Assembly: GCF_009741375.1 (NCBI RefSeq)
Contig: NZ_WOWP01000062.1
Span: 124,001 to 188,000, forward strand
Source: Flavobacterium rakeshii
GTDB taxonomy: Bacteria; Bacteroidota; Bacteroidia; Flavobacteriales; Flavobacteriaceae
Reading direction: 5' to 3'
Length of the DNA: 64,000 nt
Shown: positions 15,775 to 24,625 of the stretch, piece by piece
Position numbering within the stretch: position 1 is the first letter of the stretch
Layout: each line of letters starts with the position of its first letter
Notes under the pieces: generated by a model
What the model was told of the DNA's origin: nothing
The model's input: only the letters and a program-made list of their open reading frames with translations
The model's database searches: none
Translations under genes and position numbers: made by a program

Positions 15775-17031
15775 ATGGAGAATAATAACTTATCGAGGCA
15801 CCTATACTTTTATGCAATAGGATTGAGCTACAAAAAGGCAGATGCCGAGATTAGGGGTAAGTTTAGCCTGGGCAATGAAGCAAAGACAGATGTGCTTGAG
15901 CAGGCTAAAAATGAAGGGGTAAGCAGCCTTGTTGTAATATCTACCTGTAACAGGACAGAGATATACGGGTTTGCACAACACCCGTTCCAGTTAATCAAAT
16001 TACTTTGCGATAACAGTCAGGGTTCTGTAGAGGAATTCCAGCAGGTGGCTTTTGTTTATAAAGGCAAAGAAGCCATTAAACATATTTTTAGGGTAGGTAC
16101 CGGGCTGGATAGCCAGATACTGGGAGACTTTGAAATTATAAGTCAGCTTAAAAGCGGCTTTGTGGAATCTAAATCAAAAGGACTTGCCAATGCCTTTATG
16201 GAAAGGCTGGTAAACAGTGTTATACAGGCAAGTAAGAAAATAAAGAATGAAACAGAACTTAGCTCGGGAGCCACTTCGGTTTCTTTTGCATCGGTTCAGT
16301 ACATAATGCATAATGTGCAGGATGTTTCCAATAAAAATATACTGCTTTTCGGTACCGGGAAAATAGGCCGTAATACCTGTGAGAATCTTGTTAAGCATAC
16401 CAAAAACGAACACATTGTTTTAATTAACAGGACCAAGGAAAAGGCAGAAAAGGTTGCCGGTAAGTTTAACCTTGTGGTGAAGGACTATGATGTGCTTCCG
16501 CTGGAAGTGCCAAAGGCCGATGTACTTGTTGTGGCTACAGGAGCACCTGTGCCAACCATAGATAAAGATATGCTGGTATTAAACAAACCGCTTTTAATAC
16601 TGGATTTATCCATACCAAAAAATGTTCATGATAATGTAAGGGATCTGGACAATGTTACTGTTGTTCACCTTGACGACCTTTCTAAAATTACCGATGACAC
16701 GCTGGAGAACAGGAAAAGACACATTCCTGCTGCCGAAATGATCATTGAGGAAATTAAAGATGACTTCATTAGTTGGATGAATGCCAGGAAGTTTGCCCCT
16801 ACCATTCATGCCCTTAAAGAAAAGCTTAACTCAATAAAAGAGACCGAACTTAGCTTTCAACGCAAAAAAATAAGTAATTTTGATGAGGAACAGGCTGAGA
16901 TAATCAGCAAGCGATTAATTCATAAAATTACAACACATTTTGCGAATCACTTAAAAGACAACGATACCATGGTAGATGAGAGCATTGAGTGGATAGAGAA
17001 AGTCTTTAAGATTGAAAATACTTCGAAATGA
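15775..17031 (+). CDS. hemA: Glutamyl-tRNA reductase (HemA)
   Basis: A 418-residue enzyme that reduces glutamyl-tRNA(Glu) to glutamate-1-semialdehyde, the first committed step of C5-pathway heme synthesis. The catalytic Cys58 lies in STCNRTE, followed by the conserved GTGLDSQILGDFEI segment and a Rossmann NADPH domain (LLFGTGKIGRN). A C-terminal dimerisation helix is present. I chose ATG 15775 over an in-frame GTG at 15766. It heads the plus-strand heme run and overlaps hemC by 4 bases. hemL, the next enzyme, is not in the window. Confidence 0.96.
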   Translation: MENNNLSRHLYFYAIGLSYKKADAEIRGKFSLGNEAKTDVLEQAKNEGVSSLVVISTCNRTEIYGFAQHPFQLIKLLCDNSQGSVEEFQQVAFVYKGKEAIKHIFRVGTGLDSQILGDFEIISQLKSGFVESKSKGLANAFMERLVNSVIQASKKIKNETELSSGATSVSFASVQYIMHNVQDVSNKNILLFGTGKIGRNTCENLVKHTKNEHIVLINRTKEKAEKVAGKFNLVVKDYDVLPLEVPKADVLVVATGAPVPTIDKDMLVLNKPLLILDLSIPKNVHDNVRDLDNVTVVHLDDLSKITDDTLENRKRHIPAAEMIIEEIKDDFISWMNARKFAPTIHALKEKLNSIKETELSFQRKKISNFDEEQAEIISKRLIHKITTHFANHLKDNDTMVDESIEWIEKVFKIENTSK

Positions 17032-17948
17032 ACAAAGCCATCAGAATAGGCACAAGAGATAGTGAGCTTGCCCTTTGGCAGGCTCATACTGTAGAAAAGA
17101 AGCTGAATGATTTAGGATATGCTACCGAGATTGTAGCAGTAAAATCAGACGGCGACGTTGTTTTAGATATTCCCCTTTACGAGTTTGGGATAACAGGTAT
17201 ATTTACCAAAACCCTTGATGTCGCTATGATAAAAGGACAGGTGGATATTGCCGTACACTCCATGAAAGATGTACCTACAGCCTTGCCAAAAGGTATAGTA
17301 CAGGCTGCGGTATTAGAGCGTGCTAATGTGCGTGATATACTGGTACACAAAGGAAACCTTGATTTTTTACACGATGCGGGTACTATTGCTACGGGAAGCC
17401 TTCGCAGGCAGGCACAATGGCTTAACAGACACCCTAACCACAAGGTGACCGACCTGCGTGGTAACGTGAATACCAGACTTAGAAAACTTAGTGAAAACGA
17501 CTGGAATGGTGCTGTATTTGCAAGCGCCGGACTGGAGCGTATAAACCTGCTTCCTGAAAACCACCTGGTTTTAGACTGGATGATACCTGCCCCTGCACAG
17601 GGCGCCATGCTTGTTGTAGCCATGGAGGAAGATACCTACACAAGGGAAGCACTGGCAAAACTAAACGATAATAAAACCGAAGTGGCTACGCATATAGAGC
17701 GTCAGTTTTTAAGGAAACTGGAAGGGGGCTGTACAGCTCCTATTGGTGCGCTGGCTACTATTGAAGATAACGAGATTCGCTTTGAAGGTGTGCTGCTCTC
17801 TATAGACGGGAAGCAGAAAATACACGTTGAGAAAGCTATGGCGGTCTCGGGAGACTTTAGTAACTTTGGTAATGACTGTGCTGAAGAAGTGCTTGCGAAT
17901 GGCGGAACGGAATTAATGGCGGAGATACGCGAAAAACTTAAAAAATAG
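17028..17948 (+). CDS. hemC: Hydroxymethylbilane synthase (porphobilinogen deaminase, HemC)
   Basis: A 306-residue enzyme that polymerises four porphobilinogens into hydroxymethylbilane. It has the N-terminal IGTRDSELALWQA motif, HSMKD (77-81), the RLRKL/RGNVNTR pyrrole-binding arginines (about 144-152), and Cys235 in LEGGCTAPIG, which carries the dipyrromethane cofactor. All are intact and length is normal. It overlaps hemA by 4 bases (ATGA) and is followed after 3 bases by trkH, so the transport pair is cotranscribed with the heme genes. Confidence 0.96.
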   Translation: MNKAIRIGTRDSELALWQAHTVEKKLNDLGYATEIVAVKSDGDVVLDIPLYEFGITGIFTKTLDVAMIKGQVDIAVHSMKDVPTALPKGIVQAAVLERANVRDILVHKGNLDFLHDAGTIATGSLRRQAQWLNRHPNHKVTDLRGNVNTRLRKLSENDWNGAVFASAGLERINLLPENHLVLDWMIPAPAQGAMLVVAMEEDTYTREALAKLNDNKTEVATHIERQFLRKLEGGCTAPIGALATIEDNEIRFEGVLLSIDGKQKIHVEKAMAVSGDFSNFGNDCAEEVLANGGTELMAEIREKLKK

Positions 17949-17951
17949 GCA

Positions 17952-19688
17952 ATGGCTAGAAACCTGTCATATACATTATCAAAAATATACGGTTTTATTG
18001 ACATCCTTTTAATAGTCTTCCTGATTTTTGATTTTGGCTATGAGAATATCATAACAGACTGGCTTAATCATAAAACACTTTATTTAACCTTTTTGGTACT
18101 GCTCCTTATAGGTTTTAATATGTTAAGAATTAAGCATGCCTACAAACCGGGCAGGCGTAAAATGTTTAAGGCTAATATGCTGGTACTTGTAGTTACCTTT
18201 ATACTGGCATCTATAGCTTTTATAACCGGCGACGAGTACGGTCGGCTTAACGATGTAAACTTTATACTCGATACCGGCCTTATACTTTACTTCTTTTTAA
18301 GGCTTACTAATCTTATCCGTAAGTTATACGACATTTACTATAACCCCACCATATTGTTTGTGGGGAGTTTTGCCATTGTGGGGCTTATAGGAGCTTTTTT
18401 GTTAATGTTGCCTAATGCCACAACAAACGGTATAACCTTTACCGATGCCTTTTTTACCTCAATTAGTGCGGTGTGTGTTACCGGTTTGGTAGTGCTTGAC
18501 ACGGCTAAAGATTTTACCTTTATGGGTAAAACAGTAATACTGGTTCTTATTCAGGTGGGCGGTATAGGGATGCTTACCTTTACCTCTTTCTTTGCTTACT
18601 TTTTTAAGCAGAGTTCCTCGTTTAGGGAAGGGATGAATGTAAGTAGTTTTGTGGAGAGCGAAGGGCTTCATGATGTAATGCGCCTGGCTATGCGAGTGGT
18701 GGTATTTACCCTGAGTATAGAGATAGTAGGTGCCTTTTTTATATACTACAGTATTAATGATGTTGCCGAGATAAAGAACAAGTTTTTCTTCTCGCTGTTC
18801 CATTCTATTTCGGCTTTTTGTAATGCAGGATTCTCTACGCTTTCCAGCGGACTGAACGATACAGCACTACAGGAGGCATACCAGTTCCAGTGGATTGTAA
18901 TGCACCTTGTTATATTGGGCGGACTGGGTTATAATATAGTATTCAACTTTTTGCGCTACATAAAACGATTTGTAATGAGTATGGTAGCAAACAGGCGAAT
19001 GTATACCACAGTAAGGGTTATTACATTGAACTCCAAAATAGTGGTAATTACCACAGCCATACTGTTAACGGGAGGTACGCTGTTTTTCTTTTTTGCAGAG
19101 AAAGGACACCTGTTCCAAAATGAATCGTTTTATGGTAAAGTTACATCGGCGGCGTTTACTTCGGTTACAGCCAGAACAGCCGGATTCAATACTTTTGATT
19201 TTGCCGATCTTTCCATGCCAGCCATCCTTTTTGTTATCTTTTTAATGTGGATTGGTGCCTCACCGGGATCTACCGGTGGTGGTATAAAAACCAGTACCTT
19301 TGCACTGGCTACACTAAATATAGTGGCTATTGCAAAAGGCAAGGAACACATCGAATTAAGAGGCCGAAAAATAAACAACCAGTCGGTTAAACGTGCTTTT
19401 GCCATTATATGTATATCGTTAATGGTAATAGGTTTGGGTATTTTAATGATACTGTTTTTTGAGAAAGATTTTACCCTTATACAAATAGCGTTCGAAACGT
19501 TCTCGGCCTTCAGTACCGTTGGGCTTAGCCTGGGTATAACGGCAGGGCTTAGTGTAGGTAGTAAATATGTTTTAATATGTGTAATGTTCTTTGGTAGGAT
19601 AGGTTTACTCAACCTTTTAATAGGTATGATGAAACGACTGCATACGCAAAACTATAACTACCCTGAAGAGAACATTTTAATTAACTAA
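17952..19688 (+). CDS. TrkH/KtrB family potassium uptake channel subunit
   Basis: A 578-residue integral membrane protein with an additional N-terminal block of about four helices before the conserved four-repeat K+ channel core. Selectivity-filter-like segments include SAVCVTGLVVLDT, AFCNAGFSTLSSG, TARTAGFNTFD and FSTVGLSLGIT, one per repeat, each with the key Gly. The loop GASPGSTGGGIKTST is typical of TrkH/KtrB. It begins 3 bases after hemC and is followed 11 bases later by its RCK partner. Its location inside the heme run is unusual (see findings). Confidence 0.92.
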   Translation: MARNLSYTLSKIYGFIDILLIVFLIFDFGYENIITDWLNHKTLYLTFLVLLLIGFNMLRIKHAYKPGRRKMFKANMLVLVVTFILASIAFITGDEYGRLNDVNFILDTGLILYFFLRLTNLIRKLYDIYYNPTILFVGSFAIVGLIGAFLLMLPNATTNGITFTDAFFTSISAVCVTGLVVLDTAKDFTFMGKTVILVLIQVGGIGMLTFTSFFAYFFKQSSSFREGMNVSSFVESEGLHDVMRLAMRVVVFTLSIEIVGAFFIYYSINDVAEIKNKFFFSLFHSISAFCNAGFSTLSSGLNDTALQEAYQFQWIVMHLVILGGLGYNIVFNFLRYIKRFVMSMVANRRMYTTVRVITLNSKIVVITTAILLTGGTLFFFFAEKGHLFQNESFYGKVTSAAFTSVTARTAGFNTFDFADLSMPAILFVIFLMWIGASPGSTGGGIKTSTFALATLNIVAIAKGKEHIELRGRKINNQSVKRAFAIICISLMVIGLGILMILFFEKDFTLIQIAFETFSAFSTVGLSLGITAGLSVGSKYVLICVMFFGRIGLLNLLIGMMKRLHTQNYNYPEENILIN

Positions 19689-19699
19689 AATAAAAGAAT

Positions 19700-20386
19700 A
19701 TGAAGATTATCATCTTTGGATTGGGAAATTTCGGGATGTCACTGGCGGTAAACCTGACAGAGACCGGAAATGAGGTTATTGGGATTGATAATAAGATGGA
19801 TAAGGTAAATATCGTTAAGGATAAAATTTCGCATGCCATATGTATGGATGCCACTAACGAGCAGGCCTATAAGGCACTCCCTATAAAGGATGCCGATATT
19901 GCTGTTATCGCTATTGGTGAGAACGAGGGTGCAGCTATTATTGCTACGGCGGTAGTTAAAAAGCTTACCAATGCAAAAATCATTGGGCGTTCGTTATCTC
20001 CTATTCACGATACGGTACTTAATGCAATGGGTATTGAAAATATTATTCACCCAGAGCAGGATTTTGCCGACAGGCTCGCCAAGAAAATTAACCTTAAAGG
20101 GATAGTGGATAACTTTAATATTGATAAAAACTATTCGATATCTGAACTTAAAGCCGGACCAGAATTTGCCGGGAAAACACTGGAAGAATTAAACTTTCAG
20201 GAAAAGTTTACGCTCAGGGTTATTACCATATTAAGGAGAAAAGTAAGAAAAACCATTTTGGGTACTACAAACTTCGTACAGCAGTCAGAAGGATTTGTAG
20301 ACAAGAATACGGTTATAGAAGAAGGCGATATACTTGTGGTATTCGGCCTTAATAAAGATGTGGGCAAATTTTGCAGCCGCAGGTAA
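19700..20386 (+). CDS. TrkA/KtrA-type RCK regulatory subunit of K+ uptake
   Basis: A 228-residue cytosolic subunit that gates the TrkH/KtrB channel in response to NAD(H) or ATP/ADP. The RCK-N Rossmann domain has GLGNFG (7-12) and acidic residues after strand two (IGIDNKMDKV). An RCK-C domain follows (about 140-225, FAGKTLEEL...VIEEGDILVVFG). It lies directly after trkH. Its stop is 12 bases before the hemD start, and hemD is in the same reading frame, so only one stop codon separates the two products. Confidence 0.92.
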   Translation: MKIIIFGLGNFGMSLAVNLTETGNEVIGIDNKMDKVNIVKDKISHAICMDATNEQAYKALPIKDADIAVIAIGENEGAAIIATAVVKKLTNAKIIGRSLSPIHDTVLNAMGIENIIHPEQDFADRLAKKINLKGIVDNFNIDKNYSISELKAGPEFAGKTLEELNFQEKFTLRVITILRRKVRKTILGTTNFVQQSEGFVDKNTVIEEGDILVVFGLNKDVGKFCSRR

Positions 20387-20398
20387 AACAGTAAAGGT

Positions 20399-21082
20399 TT
20401 GGAAGGCGGTATCCGTATATTATCCACTAAAAAACTGCAGGGAAACCACAGGCAGTACCTGCTTAATGCAGGGCTTAGTGTATTGGAAGCCGACTTTATC
20501 ACTACGGTAAACAAACCGTTTGAACTGGGGGATATACCCCATAACCTGATTTTTACCAGTCAGAATGCATTTAAAAGTTTTCTGCTTAACGGCGGGAGTA
20601 CACAATATAAAGGGAGCAGTATTTTTTGTGTGGGAACCAAAACAGCCGAACTGGTAAAACAGCACGGATATAGGGTTGAGGTTTGTGCCGATTATGCCAA
20701 AGACCTTTCCCAAATAATACTACAGCAGTATAAGGAAAGGGAGTTTGTATTCTTTTCGGGAAACCTTAGGCAGGACACATTGCCGTTAGCTCTTAAAGGA
20801 GCGGGTATAAGGCTTACCGAAATACAGGCGTATGAAACGGCATTAACGCCACATAAAATAAATGCCGAACTGAACGGAGTACTGTTTTTCAGTCCGTCGG
20901 GGATTGAGAGCTTCCTTCAGGAAAACGAAATAAGCAATACTGTTTGCTTTTGCATAGGCACAACCACGGCAAAGGCTTTACAGGGAATAACAGAAAATAT
21001 AGTGGTCGCAAACCACCCATCGGTAGAAAATGTGATTATACAATGTATTAATTATTATAAAGATAATCCTGCAAGGTTTTAA
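20399..21082 (+). CDS. hemD: Uroporphyrinogen-III synthase (HemD), TTG start
   Basis: A 227-residue enzyme that cyclises hydroxymethylbilane with inversion of ring D. Sequence conservation in this family is low, but the N-terminus IRILSTKKL, the LIFTSQNAF segment, and LFFSPSGIESF fit well, as does location among heme genes. The only possible start is TTG at 20399: the trkA stop at 20384-20386 is in frame and there is no Met codon anywhere else in the frame. The last codons (PARF) and the stop lie inside a REP palindrome that borders the RAYT gene, so the insertion may have replaced the original hemD tail. Confidence 0.9.
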   Translation: MEGGIRILSTKKLQGNHRQYLLNAGLSVLEADFITTVNKPFELGDIPHNLIFTSQNAFKSFLLNGGSTQYKGSSIFCVGTKTAELVKQHGYRVEVCADYAKDLSQIILQQYKEREFVFFSGNLRQDTLPLALKGAGIRLTEIQAYETALTPHKINAELNGVLFFSPSGIESFLQENEISNTVCFCIGTTTAKALQGITENIVVANHPSVENVIIQCINYYKDNPARF

Positions 21083-21095
21083 AAACCTTGTAGGT
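21068..21095 (+). repeat. REP palindrome, left flank of RAYT (forms the end of hemD)
   Basis: CCTGCAAGG (21068-21076) and CCTTGTAGG (21086-21094) form a 9-bp hairpin with one G-T wobble and an AT loop. The element encodes the last residues and stop codon of hemD. A near-identical copy lies in inverted orientation at 21661-21689 and another at 35591-35618. Confidence 0.88.
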
Positions 21096-21101
21096 ATAAA
21101 A

Positions 21102-21653
21102 ATGAAATTAGAAGCATTATATAAAGGCTGTACTTATCATATTTATAATAGAGGTATAAATGGATGTGCTATTTTTAATAATGAGGATAATAAAAAGTAT
21201 TTTTTAAAATTATTTGATAAGTACCTGAGTGATATTGTAAAGGTTTATGCTTACTGTCTTATGGATAATCATTTTCATTTATTAATAAATGTTAATGAAG
21301 AAGAAAAAAAGGTAGTACAGGCATTCTCTAATTTGTTCAATGCTTATGCAAAAGCTTTTAATAAGTATACAGAAAGAACGGGGAGCTTATTTGAAAAGCA
21401 CTTTAAAAGAATTAATGTTACGGATGAAGATTATATTAAGAGGCTCATAGTTTATATTCATCTTAATCCCAAGCATCATTTTGATTTAGATTTTGAAGAT
21501 TTTATGTTTTCATCATATAAAGCATTTATATCTGAAAAAGAGACTAAGCTTGAACGTGATTACGTTTTAGAATTATTTGGAGATAGAGATAACTTTATTT
21601 TTGTCCATAATGAGAGGAGTGAATTTATTGAACAACAATATTTATTAGAATAG
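21102..21653 (+). CDS. REP-associated tyrosine transposase (RAYT, Y1 HUH superfamily)
   Basis: A 183-residue single-copy-type transposase related to IS200/IS605 TnpA. RAYTs cut and join single-stranded REP hairpins. The metal-binding HUH motif is NHFHLL (His57, His59) and the nucleophile is probably Tyr118 in VYIHLNP. The RAYT-typical RTGSLFEKHFKR lies at 92-103. The gene is flanked by inverted REP palindromes that are its likely substrates. It is far more AT-rich than its neighbours (14 G/C in bases 21121-21180). It interrupts the spacing between hemD and hemE without breaking either. All catalytic residues are present, so it may be active. Confidence 0.92.
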   Translation: MKLEALYKGCTYHIYNRGINGCAIFNNEDNKKYFLKLFDKYLSDIVKVYAYCLMDNHFHLLINVNEEEKKVVQAFSNLFNAYAKAFNKYTERTGSLFEKHFKRINVTDEDYIKRLIVYIHLNPKHHFDLDFEDFMFSSYKAFISEKETKLERDYVLELFGDRDNFIFVHNERSEFIEQQYLLE

Positions 21654-21660
21654 GAAGTAA

Positions 21661-21689
21661 ACCTACAAGGTTTTTAAAAACCTTGCAGG
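21661..21689 (-). repeat. REP palindrome, right flank of RAYT (inverted copy)
   Basis: CCTACAAGG and CCTTGCAGG arms form the same hairpin as the left REP but in reverse orientation, differing by one base in the central A/T tract. RAYTs are typically flanked by such inverted REP pairs. It ends 20 bases before hemE and could also affect hemE mRNA. Confidence 0.88.
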
Positions 21690-21708
21690 AGAAAAATAAA
21701 CAGAAAAA

Positions 21709-22731
21709 ATGATCAAGAACGACTTATTTTTAAAAGCGCTACGCAACGAAACAGTAGAAAGGCCACCGGTATGGATGATGCGCCAGGCAGGAAGATATTT
21801 ACCTGAGTTTCGTGCACTAAGGGACAAATATGACTTTTTTACCCGTTGCCAGACACCGGAACTTGCAGCCGAAATCACGGTTCAGCCAATACGTATCGTT
21901 AAGCCGGATGCAGCTATCTTATTTTCTGATATCCTTGTGGTACCACAGGCTATGGGTATTGAGGTGCTTATGAAAGAAAATATAGGTCCGTTTTTACCAA
22001 ACCCTATACGCACAGCACAGGATGTGGAGCAGGTGCGTATACCGGATATTCATGAGTCACTTGGTTATGTAATGGATGCCATTAAACTTACCAAAGAGAT
22101 GCTTAATGATGAGGTACCGTTAATAGGTTTTGCGGGATCACCGTGGACCATTTTCTGTTATGCTGTAGAGGGTAAAGGCTCTAAAAGCTTTGATACGGCA
22201 AAAGGATTTTGTTTCTCCCAGCCGGAAGCTGCCCATGCACTGCTTCAAAAAATAACCGATACTACCATTGCTTACCTTAAAGAAAAAGTGAAAGCAGGTG
22301 TAAATGCCGTACAGGTGTTTGACAGCTGGGGAGGTATGCTTTCTCCGGTAGATTATCAGGAATTCTCATGGAAATACATTAACCAGATTGTTGAGGCCCT
22401 GGCTCCCGAAACTCACGTTATCGTGTTTGGTAAAGGATGTTGGTTTGCCCTTAATGAAATGGGACAAAGTAAAGCTTCGGCACTTGGTGTAGACTGGACC
22501 TGTTCGGCACGTAATGCACGTTACCTATCGGGCGGACAAATAACACTACAGGGTAACTTCGACCCTTCACGACTATTATCACCTATACCAACCATTAAGA
22601 AAATGGTACACCAAATGATTGATGAGTTTGGTAAGGACAATTATATCGTTAACCTTGGTCATGGTATATTACCAAATATTCCGGTAGATCATGCCAAGGC
22701 ATTTATCGACGCAGTAAAAGAATATCGTTAA
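21709..22731 (+). CDS. hemE: Uroporphyrinogen decarboxylase (HemE)
   Basis: A 340-residue cytosolic enzyme that decarboxylates the four acetate side chains of uroporphyrinogen III to give coproporphyrinogen III. The N-terminal signature [17 protein letters not shown] (Arg25, Arg29) is intact, followed by the [12 protein letters not shown] segment and the late NLGHGILPN motif. Length is normal. Transcription from hemA would have to cross the RAYT insert to reach it. A hairpin without a T-run follows the gene. Confidence 0.96.
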   Translation: MIKNDLFLKALRNETVERPPVWMMRQAGRYLPEFRALRDKYDFFTRCQTPELAAEITVQPIRIVKPDAAILFSDILVVPQAMGIEVLMKENIGPFLPNPIRTAQDVEQVRIPDIHESLGYVMDAIKLTKEMLNDEVPLIGFAGSPWTIFCYAVEGKGSKSFDTAKGFCFSQPEAAHALLQKITDTTIAYLKEKVKAGVNAVQVFDSWGGMLSPVDYQEFSWKYINQIVEALAPETHVIVFGKGCWFALNEMGQSKASALGVDWTCSARNARYLSGGQITLQGNFDPSRLLSPIPTIKKMVHQMIDEFGKDNYIVNLGHGILPNIPVDHAKAFIDAVKEYR

Positions 22732-22746
22732 TAGTAGTATTCAGGA

Positions 22747-22776
22747 ACAGTAGCAGGCTTTAGGGCAGGCTACTGT
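22747..22776 (+). terminator. Hairpin after hemE (no T-run)
   Basis: ACAGTAGC (22747-22754) pairs with GCTACTGT (22769-22776). No T-run follows, so it may be a processing or mRNA-stabilising stem within the operon and not a full terminator. Confidence 0.45.
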
Positions 22777-22803
22777 ACACTGATTACGAAATACCACAAT
22801 GTT

Positions 22804-23172
22804 ATGCCGCTTAGTTTAGGTTTAAGGGATGAAGACAACGAAAGGATAAACAATCAGCTTAAAAAACTGATATCCCTTGTTTTTGTACCCGACGGATGGA
22901 GTGACAATAATGCAGATGCCCAGCTTGAAGGGATAGGTTTATCATTGATAAAACTTAAAACTATTACTACGGAAGCGCTTAATAACCATTTGGCAGAGGC
23001 CGGTACAGACTGGCAGAATATGGAGCTTTTTGCCGACTTCCTGGCAAAGCTTTCTGAAAAGGAAAACTACGGCGAACTAAAACAAAAGGCTATATCTTTA
23101 TATAGTTACATACAATCAGGGAGCAAAGTTTTTTCTTTTGATATAGCAAACAAAATATCCCGTTTAAAATAG
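22804..23172 (+). CDS. Unknown small cytosolic protein (122 residues)
   Basis: No family recognised. The protein is acidic to neutral, without signal or membrane segments, and looks helical (NERINNQLKKLISL, AQLEGIGLSLIKLK, ELKQKAISLYSYI). It starts at ATG 22804 and ends 6 bases before the GNAT gene, in the middle of the heme run between hemE and hemF, so it is probably cotranscribed. Whether it has a role in tetrapyrrole synthesis is unknown. Confidence 0.7.
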   Translation: MPLSLGLRDEDNERINNQLKKLISLVFVPDGWSDNNADAQLEGIGLSLIKLKTITTEALNNHLAEAGTDWQNMELFADFLAKLSEKENYGELKQKAISLYSYIQSGSKVFSFDIANKISRLK

Positions 23173-23178
23173 CATGCC

Positions 23179-23733
23179 ATGGAAACTGTAAGCTGGAGAA
23201 CAGACCGTATAGCACAAATACTTCCACAGGAGTTTTTTAACCTTGTGGACAGGAACAGAGAGCACATACGCAAAACATTTCCAATTACGGCTTTTGCCAA
23301 TTCTGACCTTGAGAAAACCGAACAGTTCCTTACACAGGCACTGGAAACCGAACAGAAAGAAGAAGGTTATTACTTTTACCTGCGCAGTCCGCTTACCACA
23401 AAGCTTATAGGTTATGTCGTGGTTAAAAACATTTCTGTAAGGACCAGTAAATGTGAACTGGCTTATTTTATAGATATGGATTATGAGGGTAAAGGGATAA
23501 CAACAAAAGCAGTTGCCAATGCTGTTGATTTTTGTTTTACAGAAATAGGGATGAATAAGGTTTTTATATGTACCTCTCCGGTAAATAAGGGTAGCCAGCG
23601 TATTGCCGAAAAGAACGGTTTTGTAAAGGAAGGTATACTTAGACAGGAGTTTAGGAACGGATATGGCGAGTTTGAAGATATTATTTATTTCGGACTATTA
23701 AAATCAGATCATTACAATACAAATGAAAGATAA
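23179..23733 (+). CDS. GNAT family N-acetyltransferase (RimJ/RimL-like)
   Basis: A 184-residue acetyl-CoA-dependent acetyltransferase. The fold is evident from the strand LIGYVVVKN, the segment ELAYFIDMDYEGKGITTKAVANAVDFCF containing the acetyl-CoA-binding GKGITT turn, and the KVFICTSPVNKGSQRIAEKNGFVKEGILRQ tail typical of RimJ/RimL acetyltransferases acting on protein N-termini or small amines. Its last 11 bases overlap hemF, so the two are translationally coupled. Substrate unknown. Confidence 0.88.
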   Translation: METVSWRTDRIAQILPQEFFNLVDRNREHIRKTFPITAFANSDLEKTEQFLTQALETEQKEEGYYFYLRSPLTTKLIGYVVVKNISVRTSKCELAYFIDMDYEGKGITTKAVANAVDFCFTEIGMNKVFICTSPVNKGSQRIAEKNGFVKEGILRQEFRNGYGEFEDIIYFGLLKSDHYNTNER

Positions 23734-24625
23734 ATTTTACCAATACATACAGGATTTACAGGATACCATAACATCAAAGTTGGAAGCGGTAGACGGCAAA
23801 GCAAAATTTAGGCAGGACCTTTGGGAACGCCCTGAAGGTGGTGGTGGTCGCACCCGTGTTATAGAAAACGGCAATGTGTTTGAAAAGGGAGGGGTGAATA
23901 TCTCTGCCGTACACGGTCCGTTACCTAAGGCAATGCAGACTTATTTTAATGTAGGCGATGTTGATTTTTTTGCCTGCGGACTTAGTCTTGTAATACACCC
24001 TAAAAATCCGTTTGTACCTACAGTGCATGCCAACTGGAGGTATTTTGAAATGTATGATAAACAGGGTAACCTGGTAAACAGTTGGTTTGGCGGTGGTCAG
24101 GATTTAACGCCTTATTACCTTTTTGAGGAAGATGCAAAACACTTTCACCAAACCTGTAAAACAGCCTGCGATAAGCATAATCCGGAATTTTATGCTAAAT
24201 TTAAGCAACAGTGTGACGACTATTTCTGGAATGCACACCGCAATGAAGCACGTGGTGTAGGCGGACTGTTTTTTGACCACTGTAAGGCTACCGATAGCTT
24301 TAGTATGGAAAACTGGTATGACTTTGTGACCGAAGTAGGTGACAGTTTCCTTGAGGCGTATGTGCCTATTGTTGAAAGAAGAAAAGATACTGAATATACA
24401 GATGAGAACAGGACATGGCAGGAAATACGCCGTGGCCGTTATGTAGAATTTAACCTGGTGCATGACAAGGGTACGCTTTTCGGGCTTAAAACCAATGGCA
24501 GGATGGAGAGTATCCTTATGAGCTTGCCGCCACATGTACAATGGGTATACGACCATCATCCTGAAAAGGGTAGTGAGGAAGAGAAATTGATAAAAGTATT
24601 AATGAAACCGGTTAATTGGGTATAA
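23723..24625 (+). CDS. hemF: Oxygen-dependent coproporphyrinogen III oxidase (HemF)
   Basis: A 300-residue enzyme that oxidatively decarboxylates coproporphyrinogen III to protoporphyrinogen IX using O2, indicating aerobic heme synthesis. Conserved family segments are present: ERPEGGGGRTRVIENG, HPKNPFVPTVHANWRYFE, SWFGGGQDLTPYY, ARGVGGLFFD and the C-terminal GRYVEFNLVHDKGTLFGL. It overlaps the GNAT gene by 11 bases and the DUF4421 gene by 10 bases. No oxygen-independent hemN lies in the window. Confidence 0.96.
   Translation: MKDKFYQYIQDLQDTITSKLEAVDGKAKFRQDLWERPEGGGGRTRVIENGNVFEKGGVNISAVHGPLPKAMQTYFNVGDVDFFACGLSLVIHPKNPFVPTVHANWRYFEMYDKQGNLVNSWFGGGQDLTPYYLFEEDAKHFHQTCKTACDKHNPEFYAKFKQQCDDYFWNAHRNEARGVGGLFFDHCKATDSFSMENWYDFVTEVGDSFLEAYVPIVERRKDTEYTDENRTWQEIRRGRYVEFNLVHDKGTLFGLKTNGRMESILMSLPPHVQWVYDHHPEKGSEEEKLIKVLMKPVNWV

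Noticed and set aside
17177..17623. 148-codon open frame antisense to hemC
   Set aside because: It is a shadow of hemC; codon pattern and Ser/Cys-rich translation are not protein-like.
24104..24559. 151-codon open frame antisense to hemF
   Set aside because: Shadow of a well-conserved enzyme on the other strand.
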